This document shows, piece by piece, positions 54,295 to 62,901 of a stretch of DNA of 64,000 nucleotides; the first letter of the stretch is position 1; the number at the start of each line of letters is the position of its first letter. The notes beneath the pieces were generated by a model. The model did not search any database, was not told the DNA's origin, and saw nothing but the letters and a program-made list of their open reading frames with translations. Location: positions 38,501 to 102,500 of the forward strand of contig CAUJNA010003739.1 of the NCBI GenBank assembly GCA_963377175.1. The letters are read 5' to 3'. The stretch comes from Effrenium voratum. Taxonomy: Eukaryota > Sar > Dinophyceae > Suessiales > Symbiodiniaceae. Both the position numbers and the translations under genes were made by a program.

Positions 54295-54657
54295 GGCGCA
54301 AAGCACAAAATCGGGGCTCGAGACGCCACACCGGGCGCTCAAAATCGTGGCTCCTTTCGGATATGCGTCAAACATAGAAGCGCTTAAGGGGAAACACAGC
54401 CACATTCTGGATCCCCTTGGTGCCCAACTAGAGGAATCATCACAAGGAAGCAAGCTGGACCACCAGGGAACCACGAATCTGAATCTGCAGGATGTGAGAT
54501 GGTGAGCTCCCTTTGGTCTTAGAATTGGACATATTTCAAGCAACTCAGGATGTCTCATGCAGAGATATGCCAAGGGAACGCATCTCACTGGGTCTGAGGT
54601 GAACATTGGGCCTTCGGGATGATCATTACAAGGGGACCATGGCCATCCTCCCTTGAT

Positions 54658-54722
54658 GTTACCATTGGTAAATGGAACCAAGGGCTAAATCCGGCAGTTT
54701 TCCGGTGGTTTAATTTTGACCA
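54658..54722. repeat. Family A copy 11, truncated
   Basis: GTAAATGGAACCAAGGGCTA, then CGGCAGTTTTCCGGTGGTTTA and ATTTTGACCAGCCAT. The left third is missing. Confidence 0.7.
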
Positions 54723-54787
54723 GCCATGATCTGTCTCATAAGAAGCCGGTCGGATGCAACTGAAGGTAGATCTGGAACCAATCCTAG

Positions 54788-54832
54788 CTCTGCAGGCACA
54801 AGCTGCAGCAGCAGCTGAGCAAGCCAGGCTGG
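54788..54832 (+). CDS. Ala/Gln-rich helical exon
   Basis: Acceptor aatcctag, frame LQAQAAAAAEQARL, GC donor (CTGG|GCGATG). Confidence 0.5.
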
Positions 54833-54889
54833 GCGATGCGACACCGACTTAGCCACGTGCTCCAAACCGATTCGGGTTGATTGATGATC

Positions 54890-55002
54890 CGGTTAGTAAG
54901 GGACGACCCCCTTGCGATAAATAGCTGCGGATATCCGCCTTCTTAGTTCTATACATGGTTGTGGGTGCACCATGTTTGTACCGGGTTTTCATTGTGACTC
55001 AA
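54890..55002. repeat. Inverted-repeat element, family C copy 5
   Basis: GGTTAGTAAGGGACGACCCC, AAATAGCTGCGGATATCCGC, CTTAGTTCTATACATGGTTG, ending TCATTGTGACTCAATTGG. Closest to copy 2 (GATATC centre, CTCAATT end), forming a subfamily distinct from copies 3 and 4. Confidence 0.85.
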
Positions 55003-55211
55003 TTGGTTTCCGACAAGCTCTCAAACAAGGCCGCAGGGATTGTTTCGAGACAACCTCTCGCGCTTCGGCAGCAAATGAACATGCTTCAACAATGGAAGCC
55101 ACAAAAAGCTGTCCTGAGCATCCATCCATTCGCATCCCCCACCCATCCCATCAGTCGTGTGGTTTTCCGATGGACCGCCTGGGCCGACGCCGACGCCGAC
55201 CGGGGCCGCAG

Positions 55212-55291
55212 GCTGCAGCAGCAACAGCAGCAGCAGCAGCGGGAGCAGGCCATCGCGCACGCCAAGCAGCGCCGCGAGGAGCGCCGTAGCG
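55212..55291 (+). CDS. Poly-Gln plus basic helical exon
   Basis: Acceptor ggccgcag, frame LQQQQQQQQREQAIAHAK then QRREERR. The highly charged helix continues the style of the next exon. Confidence 0.52.
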
Positions 55292-55409
55292 TGTTGGGTC
55301 AAGGATGGGATGGCATAGGTGTCCTTTTTGGGTTGTTTTGGTACGATGGCGATTCCTGGTTTATCTGGTGGACGCCTATGCCCAAAGCGCGAGTTGGGTC
55401 AAGGATGGT
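55291..55409. repeat. Family E copy 4 (short) flanked by an 18-bp direct repeat
   Basis: CATAGGTGTCCTTTTTGGGT at 55313 and GTGGACGCCTATG at 55370-55382 are the E termini; the centre is deleted. On either side stands GTTGGGTCAAGGATGG (55293 and 55394), an unusually long direct repeat for a target duplication. Confidence 0.75.
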
Positions 55410-55866
55410 ACGGCCTGAGCCATGGATGAACGAAAGAAGCACGTGCTCCCATTCCGATGAGGAAACGAGGAAAGGGGCTATGATCCTTTTCAATTGCATC
55501 AATGCCTTTAGCTCTCACTCTGAATGCTCGAGAGCTGTCTTTGCGTGTGCTTTTTTGCCGGCCACCAGACAAATCAAATCAGTGGCGCGCTTTCCCCCGA
55601 AGGTCAAGGTTGCTTGCAGCCCAACGCACGCCTGTGCTCTAACAATGCTGTCACAGCGAAGATGCTCAATCGTTTGCGGGGAGCGATCTGCCTGGGATAA
55701 GCGGGAATCTTGCCCTCAAAAAGGACACCCAAAGGAGACTGTTGAAAGAGTTGAGTGGTTTAAACTGTGGTTACAAGTGATTGAACCCCCCCAAACATGG
55801 CAAGAAGGCGGTGGACCCCAAAACGCCCCTGTCGCGTGTCAACCGCTGCCCTTGGGACCGAAGCGA

Positions 55867-55924
55867 AGGAGAAGATCAAAGAGGCGCAGATGGAGCGGGA
55901 GGCCGAGGAGAAGCTGAGGCGAGG
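55867..55924 (+). CDS. Charged helical exon (EKIKEAQMEREAEEKLRR)
   Basis: Frame EKIKEAQMEREAEEKLRR, GC donor (CGAG|GCTGAA). Typical single alpha-helix or coiled-coil text. It comes just before the Prp38-type exons, so it may be the linker between the Gln/Ala-rich region and the Prp38 domain if they are one protein. Confidence 0.55.
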
Positions 55925-56269
55925 CTGAACTTGGCTCAGGTCCACCTGAGGCGTCTTTCGGCGTTTTTTTTGGGTGGCGTTGCATGGCTTTTCCTTTGGT
56001 TACTTTCGGTTAGATGTGTGGCTTTCTTTGTTTACGTTTGGCTGCTTTCGGCTTACCTTTGTGGCATTCTTGAAGGCTTCGTGAAAGTTTTGGCGCTCGG
56101 CCTGGCAAGGTCAGGGTTACATGGGCTGCAGCGGCGATATGGCGCATGTGCAAAAGTGGACCAAGTTGGTAGCTGCGATTTTAATCGCTTCTTCCAGACC
56201 AATGGCCGTGCAGTGGGAATGTTTTCACAAAAGCCGGCCTGAGATCAGCATGGCTGATCCGCCGGGAGG

Positions 56270-56325
56270 TGTCACCTGCACAAGAAGCCCAACAACAAGT
56301 GCAAGTTCTGCAAGCGTCATCAGGA
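56270..56325 (+). CDS. Cys/His-motif exon preceding the Prp38 domain
   Basis: Frame CHLHKKPNNKCKFCKRHQD, pattern C-x-x-H-x(6)-C-x-x-C-x(3)-H, which could bind zinc. The alternative frame (VTCTRSPTTSASSAS) is longer but low complexity. A further basic frame at about 56393-56450 (EHITNRDEKKAQSVKSS) may follow. Its attachment to the Prp38 exons is inferred from position and direction. Confidence 0.5.
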
Positions 56326-58641
56326 CTGTACCCGTTGCTTCGGTTCCGAATGGCACGTTCTCCGGTTGATCTAGCAGAAAGGGTGCGATGGTCAGGAGCA
56401 CATCACGAATCGTGACGAGAAGAAGGCTCAGTCGGTCAAAAGTAGCCCAGCGGAGAGGAGATTTGACTTGGGTCAGCGCCTTAGTCAATCCAGCGGGTAA
56501 GCTGCTTTGCCGATGGGCTGCATGTTGGGTAGGGACTGGTCTCGCACAAAGACTTGAAAGCCATCAAACACATTATATCGCCGTATCATCAAAGAGATTT
56601 GGCATTACCCAAAGCACGTTCCCAAAAGGAAGGGACAAGAGAAGGAAGGAAGGAAGGAAGGAAAGGAAGAGAAGGAAAGCACGATCGGCTTCCTTAACCC
56701 ACGCACAAATCATTCCATACGCAGCCTCAATTGTTGCTACTGTAACCACTATATATCTTGAACCCCACCCAACCGTCACCCCACATTTTCCAACACTTTG
56801 CTTCTAGTATCCCTTGTAAAAGGAGGTGTGTCTTTTGTTAGGTTGGCCCCCCAAATTGGTGGTTCTCCTGTCGGTTTCCTTTTAAAACAACAAACAAGTC
56901 TAATAAGGACAGACCCATATGGGTACCAACCCAAAAGACACCCTCAGTAAAGCCGACCCACGCCCTCCTTGTCGCATTTTTGTTTGTTGGTGTACTCGGT
57001 CTTGTTCCGCGTAATGGGTCTGAAAATAACCTATAAGTTTCCTTGACACCAAACATGTTTGTTGCCGCGTTGCGCAAGACACTTCATCATATTTGTTGAT
57101 GCCTCACGTTCATGGCTTTGATGGCTGAGTCAAGCAGGCGCCGCAGATGGCCCTCCATGTTGCCATGCCAGGAGGGCAAAAGTAGTCTAGGAGTCCAGGC
57201 CCCGATTTGCTTTCCCCTCTCGCCGAGTCAATACGCCCCGGGGAGCGCTGGAGATTGCGAACAGCAAGACCTATGGCTTTAGCCCGCTGTTGCAAACGCA
57301 TGCCGGGGACCCAGTGGATCGCCAAAGAAAGTCAGAGATCGCCAGATCGCCATGCTTGTCAGCTTGGCAGATTTTTCTTGAAGCGATGTTCTCGCGTGAG
57401 GTGGTGGAGTCGGCTCACTTCAAGGCGCAAACTGGCGAGGGAATTGTTGGAATAGACGCAAAGGATCCTTTATTCATTTGATGATCCTTCGATGTAGCGG
57501 AGAATCCAAGGCTTCCAACCAAGGCCCAAATGGCCTTAGGAGTGGATCCCGACCTTCGATCCATACCTTCCCACCGTAATCGGTGCGCATCTCCCTGGGA
57601 GTCGACAGGCGCTTCTGTCCCTGGAGTCCTTCGACCAGATGATCGAGGAGATGAACCAGCCGTGGGCTCAGCGAAGGAAGGTGTGTGTTGACTTGGTGGT
57701 GCGAGAGATGCAGGGAATAAGAAATGGAATGATGCCTAGAAACAACATCCACCTGGTGGTTTCCTTGGGGACCCCTGCCCTACTGAGCACCAGCAAGTTG
57801 AGGGCACCCTCTTTGCCTTGGTTTTAGGGAAACAAAAATGGGTACCCTGCAACACATACCCAGGTTGAGCAGGGGCGGGTTGTTTTGCTTGGTGAATTTG
57901 ACACAAATGTAGGCTCAGTTGTCCGGATGGCCCACCCCGTTAGAACATGCTGAGGTTTGCAGACAACATCGAGCCGTGCGCCAATCAGCCGTGCACCACT
58001 TCTTGTTCTTGTTGTGGTTGTTGCGGTTGTTGTGAAGGATATGGTGTATGCGGTGGTTTTGGTAGTTGTGATGGTCGTGGTGGTTGTCGTGGTTGGGTTG
58101 TTTTGGCTGTGGTGATTGTGATGGTTGTTGTGGCTGTGGTGGTTGTGGTGGTTGTTGTGGCTGTGGTGGTTGTGGTGGTTGTTGTGGCTGTGGTGGTTGT
58201 GTTGGTTGTCGTGTTTGTGGTGGTTGTGGTGGTTGTGATGGTTGTGATTTTTGTGGTGGTCGTGGTGGTCGTAGGTTGTCGTTGGTGGTTGCGGTGGTCG
58301 TCCTGGTCGTGGTGGTTGTGGTGGTTGTGGTGATTGCAGGTGGTCGTGCTGGTCGTGGTTGTTGTGGTGGTTGTAGGTGGTTGTAGGTGGTCGTGGTGGT
58401 CGTGGTGGTTGTAGGTTGTCGTGGTAGTCGTGGTGGTCGTGCTGGCCGTGGTGGTTGTGGTGGTTGTAGGTTGTGGTGGTTGTAGGTGGTCGTGGTGGTG
58501 GTGGTTGTCATGGTTGGTGGTGGTGGTGGTGGTGGCGGTGGTGGTTGTCGTGGTTGTCGTGGTTGTCGTGGTTGTCGTGGTTGTCGTGGTTGTCGTGGTT
58601 GTCGTGGTTGTCGTGGTTGTCGTGGTTGCGGCTGCGGCTGC

Positions 58642-58689
<48 letters not shown>

Positions 58690-59388
58690 GGTTGTCGTTG
58701 TCGTTGTCGTCGTTCAGGACATCTTGCAGCTCAAAGCGCAGCGCTGCCTTTTGTCCAGGTATATGCCCAACAGCAATACGACACCCTCAGCGCTTTTCTG
58801 CTGTCTCTACCGGCTGTTCACTATGGGAATCGACAGCACCCTGGCAGCACGGGACGCTGGCAAGTCAGGCAGCTGATTTTGGTGCTTCAAGTTCAGTGGC
58901 GGTGAACCTTTCAAGCCAAACCTGGGTGTCCAGCTTGCATGGCCGAAATTGTCCCGATTTTTCCTCATATTTGAGCAACGGCTCAAAGAGCTGCATTCAT
59001 TCACGGCTTGCAGGCCGGCAGCTCAGAAGGCAGGGCTGAGAGACTGACCGAGAGCCTGGGGAAGTGGGTGAGGCGGCGCTTTTTGGTTTCAAGGGAACCC
59101 ATTCTGTGGGGTCTTTCTGCGACAAGCCCAAGGGCCTGCATTTTGGCCGCGTTCGCTGCAATGAAGACACCACCTGGGGCCAGGTTGATGGACCATGCGG
59201 ACAACACGTACATTCGATGTGTAGGCGGGGTGGCTGGGGCGTCGGCAAACTTGCCGAAATCGCATCTCCCTTCGACCTGTCATACATGTGTTCATATACA
59301 TATATATATATATATACACATACATACACACATATTCATACATGTTTATATATTTGTACATAAATACATAAGAATAGCTTTGAGGAGA

Positions 59389-59427
<39 letters not shown>

Positions 59428-59597
59428 GGATAGAGCTAGAGATAAACATAAAATATAGAGATAGCGGACTGAACATTCGAAATTCGTTTTGAAGGTTTCC
59501 ACCACTCAACTTGGAGCTGATTCTAAGTTTTCTTGAACGATTCGCAGGCTTTCTCTTCGTGCGCTTCGGCCTGGCGCCTGACTCGCTTGGCTGGCAT
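56270..59597 (+). CDS. Prp38-family pre-mRNA splicing factor (multi-exon, 3' end not found)
   Basis: Exons read: 56270-56325 (Cys/His motif), 57246-57301, 57401-57424, 57609-57658, 57955-57975, 58759-58835, 59014-59029, 59184-59224 and 59548-59597. From 57246 on, all phases match when joined. The product shows SPLLQTH, ESAHFKALLSLESFDQMIEE, IEPYMPNSNTTPSALFCC, LYRLFTMG, RQLRRLMDHADNTYIRCV and GFLFVRFGLAPDSLGW. These line up in order with hallmarks of the Prp38 N-terminal domain (S-x-Y-F-K-x-L, T-Y/F-x-x-V-I-D-E-I, E-P-W/Y, P-S-x-x-F-C-L-L-Y-K-L-F-T-M, L-x-x-H-x-D-S-P-Y-I-R, G-F-L-Y-L-R-Y). Prp38 proteins belong to the U4/U6.U5 tri-snRNP or the activated spliceosome. The domain's final helices are not found downstream, so the copy may be incomplete or the exons too small to see. 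Confidence 0.75.
56641..56665. repeat. GGAA microsatellite
   Basis: GAAGGAAGGAAGGAAGGAAA within the intron after the Cys/His exon. Confidence 0.95.
56825..56944. repeat. Inverted-repeat element, family F
   Basis: GGTGTGTCTTTTGTTAGGTTGG at the left and CCAACCCAAAAGACACCC at the right, about 16 bp of terminal inverted repeat. Interior TCCTGTCGGTTTCCTTTT. One of the best-preserved F copies. Confidence 0.82.
57246..57301 (+). CDS. Prp38 exon: start of domain
   Basis: Frame LEIANSKTYGFSPLLQTH, GC donor (CAT|GCCGGG). It corresponds to the N-terminal helix of the Prp38 domain. Confidence 0.6.
57401..57424 (+). CDS. Prp38 microexon, 24 nt
   Basis: Encodes VVESAHFK between tgag and a GC donor (AAG|GCGCAA), equivalent to the S-x-Y-F-K motif. 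It could instead start at 57371 after ggcag (IFLEAMFSREVV...), giving 54 nt. Confidence 0.65.
57609..57658 (+). CDS. Prp38 exon, 50 nt
   Basis: Acceptor tcgacag, frame ALLSLESFDQMIEEMN plus a split Gln codon, GC donor (CCA|GCCGTG). FK-ALLSLESFDQMIEEM reproduces the F-K-x-L...T-F-x-x-x-I-D-E-I motif across the junction. The intron before it starts GCGC and the exon itself starts GCGC. Confidence 0.72.
57692..57796. repeat. Inverted-repeat element, family D copy 4
   Basis: CTTGGTGGTGCGAGAGATGC at the left, CTACTGAGCACCAGCAAG at the right. Interior GGAATGATGCCTAGAAACAA and ACCTGGTGGTTTCC. Confidence 0.85.
57955..57975 (+). CDS. Prp38 microexon, 21 nt
   Basis: GTTTGCAGACAACATCGAGC plus C, between tgctgag and a GT donor (GCC|GTGCGC). 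Joined: N-Q-F-A-D-N-I-E-P-Y, matching the conserved E-P-W/Y of Prp38. Completes split codons at both ends. Confidence 0.68.
57990..58718. repeat. GGTTGT/GGTCGT array and TGC run inside a Prp38 intron
   Basis: About 730 bp of G/T-rich hexamers (GGTTGT, GGTGGTTGTGGT), later GTCGTGGTT repeats, then TGC x about 15 and GTCGTT. It fills the intron between 57975 and 58759. Open frames on both strands (poly-Val, poly-Cys/Gly, poly-Thr/Gln/Pro) are artefacts. Confidence 0.95.
58759..58835 (+). CDS. Prp38 exon: PSALFCCLYRLFTM core
   Basis: Acceptor tttgtccag, frame YMPNSNTTPSALFCCLYR then LFTMGID, GC donor (CGACA|GCACCC). PSALFCCLYRLFTM is the most diagnostic Prp38 segment in the window (family: P-S-x-A-F-C-L-L-Y-K-L-F-T-M). 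Confidence 0.8.
59014..59029 (+). CDS. Prp38 microexon, 16 nt
   Basis: GCCGGCAGCTCAGAAG between gcttgcag and a GC donor (AAG|GCAGGG). With split codons it gives S-R-Q-L-R-R, which the family requires between LFTM and L-x-x-H. Without it the exons on either side do not keep phase with a sensible peptide, so the frame supports it. Confidence 0.65.
59184..59224 (+). CDS. Prp38 exon, 41 nt
   Basis: Acceptor ggggccag, frame LMDHADNTYIRCV plus the first base of Gly, GC donor (GTAG|GCGGGG). Equivalent of L-L-x-H-x-D-S-P-Y-I-R-x-x-G. Confidence 0.75.
59296..59420. repeat. TA/CATA and GA microsatellites
   Basis: ATATATATATATACACATAC at 59296-59345, then GAGA x about 14 at 59392-59420, in the intron before the last recognised Prp38 exon. 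Confidence 0.95.
59548..59597 (+). CDS. Prp38 exon: GFLFVRF
   Basis: Acceptor gattcgcag, frame (G)FLFVRFGLAPDSLGWH, GT donor (CAT|GTCACC). It continues the conserved G-F-L-Y-x-R-Y...P-x-D-L-W motif. No further Prp38 exon recognised. Confidence 0.72.
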
Positions 59598-60436
59598 GTC
59601 ACCTTTGGTTCGGAGTATACCGTCATCACCAGCTGGAGAGGGGGGTGGGGTGGGGATTATGGTTGTCAGAGGACACGTTTGAACGTGTTGTATTGAATGG
59701 ATTCGGATCGTTGATGCAGGACAATCATGTGTGTGTGTGTGGCATTTGGTAGCACCTATGACTCAGCCAAGGTTAGCTTTTGTGTTTTTTTTTTTTGTGT
59801 ATTTCTACAGGCAGCGCGAAATGACAGGGGTTCCAAAGGGGCCCTATATAGTTTTGTCAACCATTTGACATCACAACAACCAATACGTACATGTTGAATT
59901 TAGCCTGACTACCACATGTGGCTTGACCTGTGCAACTGAGAAGCAGACACAGTCAAACAGCTTTGGCAACATGACTGTCTTCAACCTGATTGAGTTGCAG
60001 CAACACCATTTCGAATTCTGTTCAGCAAGGCATGTTTCAGGTATAGGGCGGTGGCCATAGCCTAGGCCCTGTATGCCAAAGTTGAACAAGGCGCTTAGAA
60101 CTGAGTTTCCTGAACGGCGAAGACAACAGACAACACAAGAGTCGGGATTCCACCGCCGCGCTCCGAGACTCCAAGTTCTAGATGCTGGTTCTGTGGAGGG
60201 CCGATGGGTGGAGATCAGTCGAGGACAGGGTTCCTGTGTGACAATATGGCTCTAAGATACCTTCTAGAGGGGGAGCCCACAGCTTTCTCTCCCGAACCAC
60301 CGCCACCTCTCCGCGATATCGATCTGCGCAGAATCCGATCCGATGGCCATGTCGTCTAGCGGCAGCGCGCAGTCCCTGCTGGAAGCCTCGGGGCCAGCAT
60401 GGACGGAGAAGGCAGGATGGAGTTGGGGATTTCCAT

Positions 60437-60515
60437 TTGGGTGTGTCTCAAAGGGGTGGGTCGTTGGTGGGTTTCCTTTAGTTTCCCTTTGAAGCCACCT
60501 CAAAAAGGATGCCCT
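60437..60515. repeat. Inverted-repeat element, family F
   Basis: GGGTGTGTCTCAAAGGGGTG at the left, CACCTCAAAAAGGATGCCC at the right, GGTTTCCTTTAGTTTCCCTT inside. Confidence 0.6.
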
Positions 60516-61230
60516 CACAAAAACCCACTCCTTTGCATCGGACACAACTGGAAGGTTTCTCTCGATCCACGCGAGAAGTGGCTTTTCTTGATGGCTGCTT
60601 CCCTCTTCGCTGTGAAGAAGCGATGGGCACGTTTCATGCGGCCTTTTTTTGCTTTCAAAGCTTTGGACATCGCTGCGTCCTTTCTTGAGGGGTACCTGGT
60701 CGCCATCTTGGGGCTCTTCCAGGGGCCCCTCCCAGAAAACACACATTTCTAGGGTTCCAACCCATTTTGAGACATTTTTGGCGAGGTCACCTCGAGCCTG
60801 GCGATGTGTGTGAGCGCGCCTTTGCTGGTGGGCTTCTGATGCCTGCCCACGATGCTGAGTGCGCCTTCTGCGCACAAGGATCTTTTGTTACGAACTGGTA
60901 TTCTTGAAAGCGAAGCCAGGAGGTGTTTTTAAAGCAGTGGTTGAAGGTTTCCTGTTTGAACAAGGGGCTGGCCGAATGGCCCCAAAGTTTCCTGTCAATT
61001 CCTTGCAGAACTGAGATCACGAAAGGCTAATGTGCAATCAGGCGAAAATGGGAAGAGCGGCAATGACTGCACCTCCCATTTCACCCCAACATGCAGCCTT
61101 GTCAACAAAGCGACAGGTTGATTGAGAGGGAGTGCATGCCAACGCGCTCTATCAAATGAAGCTGACTCCTGATTCCTGACTTCTGAATGACAGTCTTATT
61201 ACCAGCCGAACGATTTGGCATGTGTCACTT

Positions 61231-61305
61231 GGGTGGGTCAAAACATAGGTAGGAACCCAAGGACTAAGACCAATGATCCTCCGGTTTAATTTTGACCGAT
61301 ACCCT
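61231..61305. repeat. Inverted-repeat element, family A copy 12 (internally deleted)
   Basis: GGGTGGGTCAAAACATAGGT at the left, GGTTTAATTTTGACCGATAC at the right; the ATGGAACCCTGGTAAATGG block is absent. Confidence 0.78.
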
Positions 61306-61370
61306 CTTGAGCTAAAGAAATGCTACAGGGCACTGGCCCGCACTTCGGGACTGTGACCATGGCATATCTG

Positions 61371-61465
61371 GGTGTGTCTTTTTTATAAGGGGCACCTCCT
61401 TTTCTTGGTCGGATTTACAGAGGAGGACAGCCCACCCATTTTTGGGGCCCTGTTTTAAGACCCCC
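61371..61465. repeat. Inverted-repeat element, family F
   Basis: GGGTGTGTCTTTTTTATAAGG at the left, GGGGCCCTGTTTTAAGACCC at the right. Confidence 0.5.
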
Positions 61466-61490
61466 ATTTGGGGGATCCGACCGAGCCGCC

Positions 61491-62901
61491 ATGGAGTCGG
61501 TGACCGTTTTGGGCGTACATCCAAGGTACTGCTGGGAATGGCCTTCAGCAACGAGGCGCTTCTGGGCTGGGACCGAAGCCAACGGGGCAGTTTTCCTTTT
61601 CGATTTGGAAGCTGGTGGCCGGCTTTGGACTTTTTTGCTTAATCGATTTTTCGGATTGTGATTTTGCCTTGTTGGCTTTGGTGCAGGTCCCCTCTTAAAC
61701 GGCTTTGTGCAAAGGCCAGATGCACCACCCATTTGCGTCGGGATTGTTCACTGGGGAAGTAACTGGGGTAACTCACCACCGCCGAGACGCGGGGCTGAGG
61801 TGGTCTTCCTGTCGCACCAGCTGCAGTTCGCGGCGCTGCTGGCGGTGCTGTGCAGCTACGTCACCAGCGAGCTGCAGAAGCGGAACTTCCGCTGGGCTCT
61901 TCGGCCTCGGCCGAGGAAAAATCCAACGGGGAAAACTTCCATTTGCTGAAATGAATATTTTATTTTATTTTCCCTGGTTGGTCTTACAAGGAATTTATAA
62001 CTACTGCAAAATATCGACATTTTGTTATATATTGTTATTTTTCCAGGGGTCTTAGCCAAATGAAAGGAAACACACGGGGGGGGGCTCCAAAAAGACCGGG
62101 AGACGGGGTCTCCTGTTCTTGGGTTGGGCTTCAAAGGGAAGCCACCAGGAAAGCATCGCCCCGGGGGAAAGGGGCGGGGTTCTGGCGCGCTTGGGGTTTG
62201 GAAGAGGGGACTAGCAGTGCTTTGTGGTTGTTTGAAGTCAGAGGCGTATTTGATTTGCTCAATGGCGCTCGCACGGCCCTGACAGGGCATTTGGTGTGAC
62301 CCCCATTTTTGCCTTGACCCAAGTGCAGTGGGAGACAGCATGTTGCCACCTGCTTCCCCGAGGATTAGCATTTGCTGGGAGGTTATTATGACCATTTAGC
62401 GCCAGTTGTGGTCCCAGGCTTTGTGGATTACCAGCGCCATGGTCCTGGTCTTGTTGGACCCCCTGCGGCACGTGGTCTACGACGCCCAGTTCAATCCTGC
62501 GACCTGCGGTCCGCCCGGCGCGCTCATGAGCCGTGAGCGCTTCTTTGCGCTGGCCCTTGTTTGTCGCATGGGGCAGGCGGGGAATGGAAGCTTAGAGACA
62601 TGATGACAGGTGGCCAGGGGTCAAAACCTATTGCCTCCAGTGAACATCCCACCCTCCACTAAAATAGACTAAAATGGGTGGTGCACCTACCCCAAAATGG
62701 TACCATTGGTTTTGAACCATGGCCAGGTAAGCCCCATTCCCACAAATCCCGCGTTAGGACATGTTGTGGAATATCCTGAGGTTCTTGAATATTTGGTGTC
62801 AGGTCCTGGGCAATGCCATGATCCTGGCAACCCTCTTCCGCTCCACGATCACCGGGCTTTTGGAGCCCTACTGCGCCTCTCAGGATGCAAAGTGCACCTA
62901 G
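61491..62901 (+). CDS. Multi-pass membrane protein, 3' part with stop
   Basis: Exons: 61800-61895, 62417-62558 and 62803-62901 (stop TAG). A possible first exon is 61491-61524 (ATG, MESVTVLGVHP, GT donor). Frames give VVFLSHQLQFAALLAVLC, SYVTSELQKRNFRW, ALWITSAMVLVLLDPLRH, VVYDAQFNPATCGPPGAL, then FFALALVLGNAMILATLF and RSTITGLLEPYC. Two or three hydrophobic stretches (QFAALLAVLCSYV, ALWITSAMVLVLL, FALALVLGNAMILATLF) are long enough to cross a membrane. I do not recognise the family. The VVFLSHQ motif is reminiscent of dinoflagellate membrane proteins of unknown role. A family B element sits in the last intron. Confidence 0.55.
61800..61895 (+). CDS. Membrane protein exon
   Basis: Acceptor gggctgag, frame VVFLSHQLQFAALLAVLC then SYVTSELQKRNFRW, GC donor (CTGG|GCTCTT). 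A second frame here also stays open but lacks amphipathic logic. Confidence 0.58.
62417..62558 (+). CDS. Membrane protein exon
   Basis: Acceptor ggtcccag, frame ALWITSAMVLVLLDPLRH, then VVYDAQFNPATCGPPGAL and MSRERFFALAL, GT donor (CTT|GTTTGT) or a GC donor 6 nt earlier; either keeps phase 0. Confidence 0.63.
62611..62725. repeat. Inverted-repeat element, family B copy 5 (minus orientation)
   Basis: TGGCCAGGGGTCAAAACC at the left, GGTTTTGAACCATGGCCAGG at the right. Interior CCAGTGAACATCCCACC and GGTGGTGCACCTACCCCAAA, reverse complement of copies 2 to 4. TGGCCAGG stands on both sides, a clear short direct repeat. The only B copy in this orientation. Confidence 0.9.
62803..62901 (+). CDS. Membrane protein terminal exon
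   Basis: Acceptor ggtgtcag, frame VLGNAMILATLFRSTITG then LLEPYCASQDAKCT, stop TAG at 62899-62901. It joins the previous exon in phase 0 to complete the helix FFALALVLGNAMILATLF. Confidence 0.68.
   Translation, partial: VLGNAMILATLFRSTITGLLEPYCASQDAKCT

Larger units (their letters stand above)
59600..61440. other. No supported gene
   Basis: Intron or spacer. Contains family F at 60437-60515, family A copy 12 at 61231-61305 and family F at 61371-61465. I looked for the missing Prp38 C-terminal helices here and did not find them. Confidence 0.45.
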
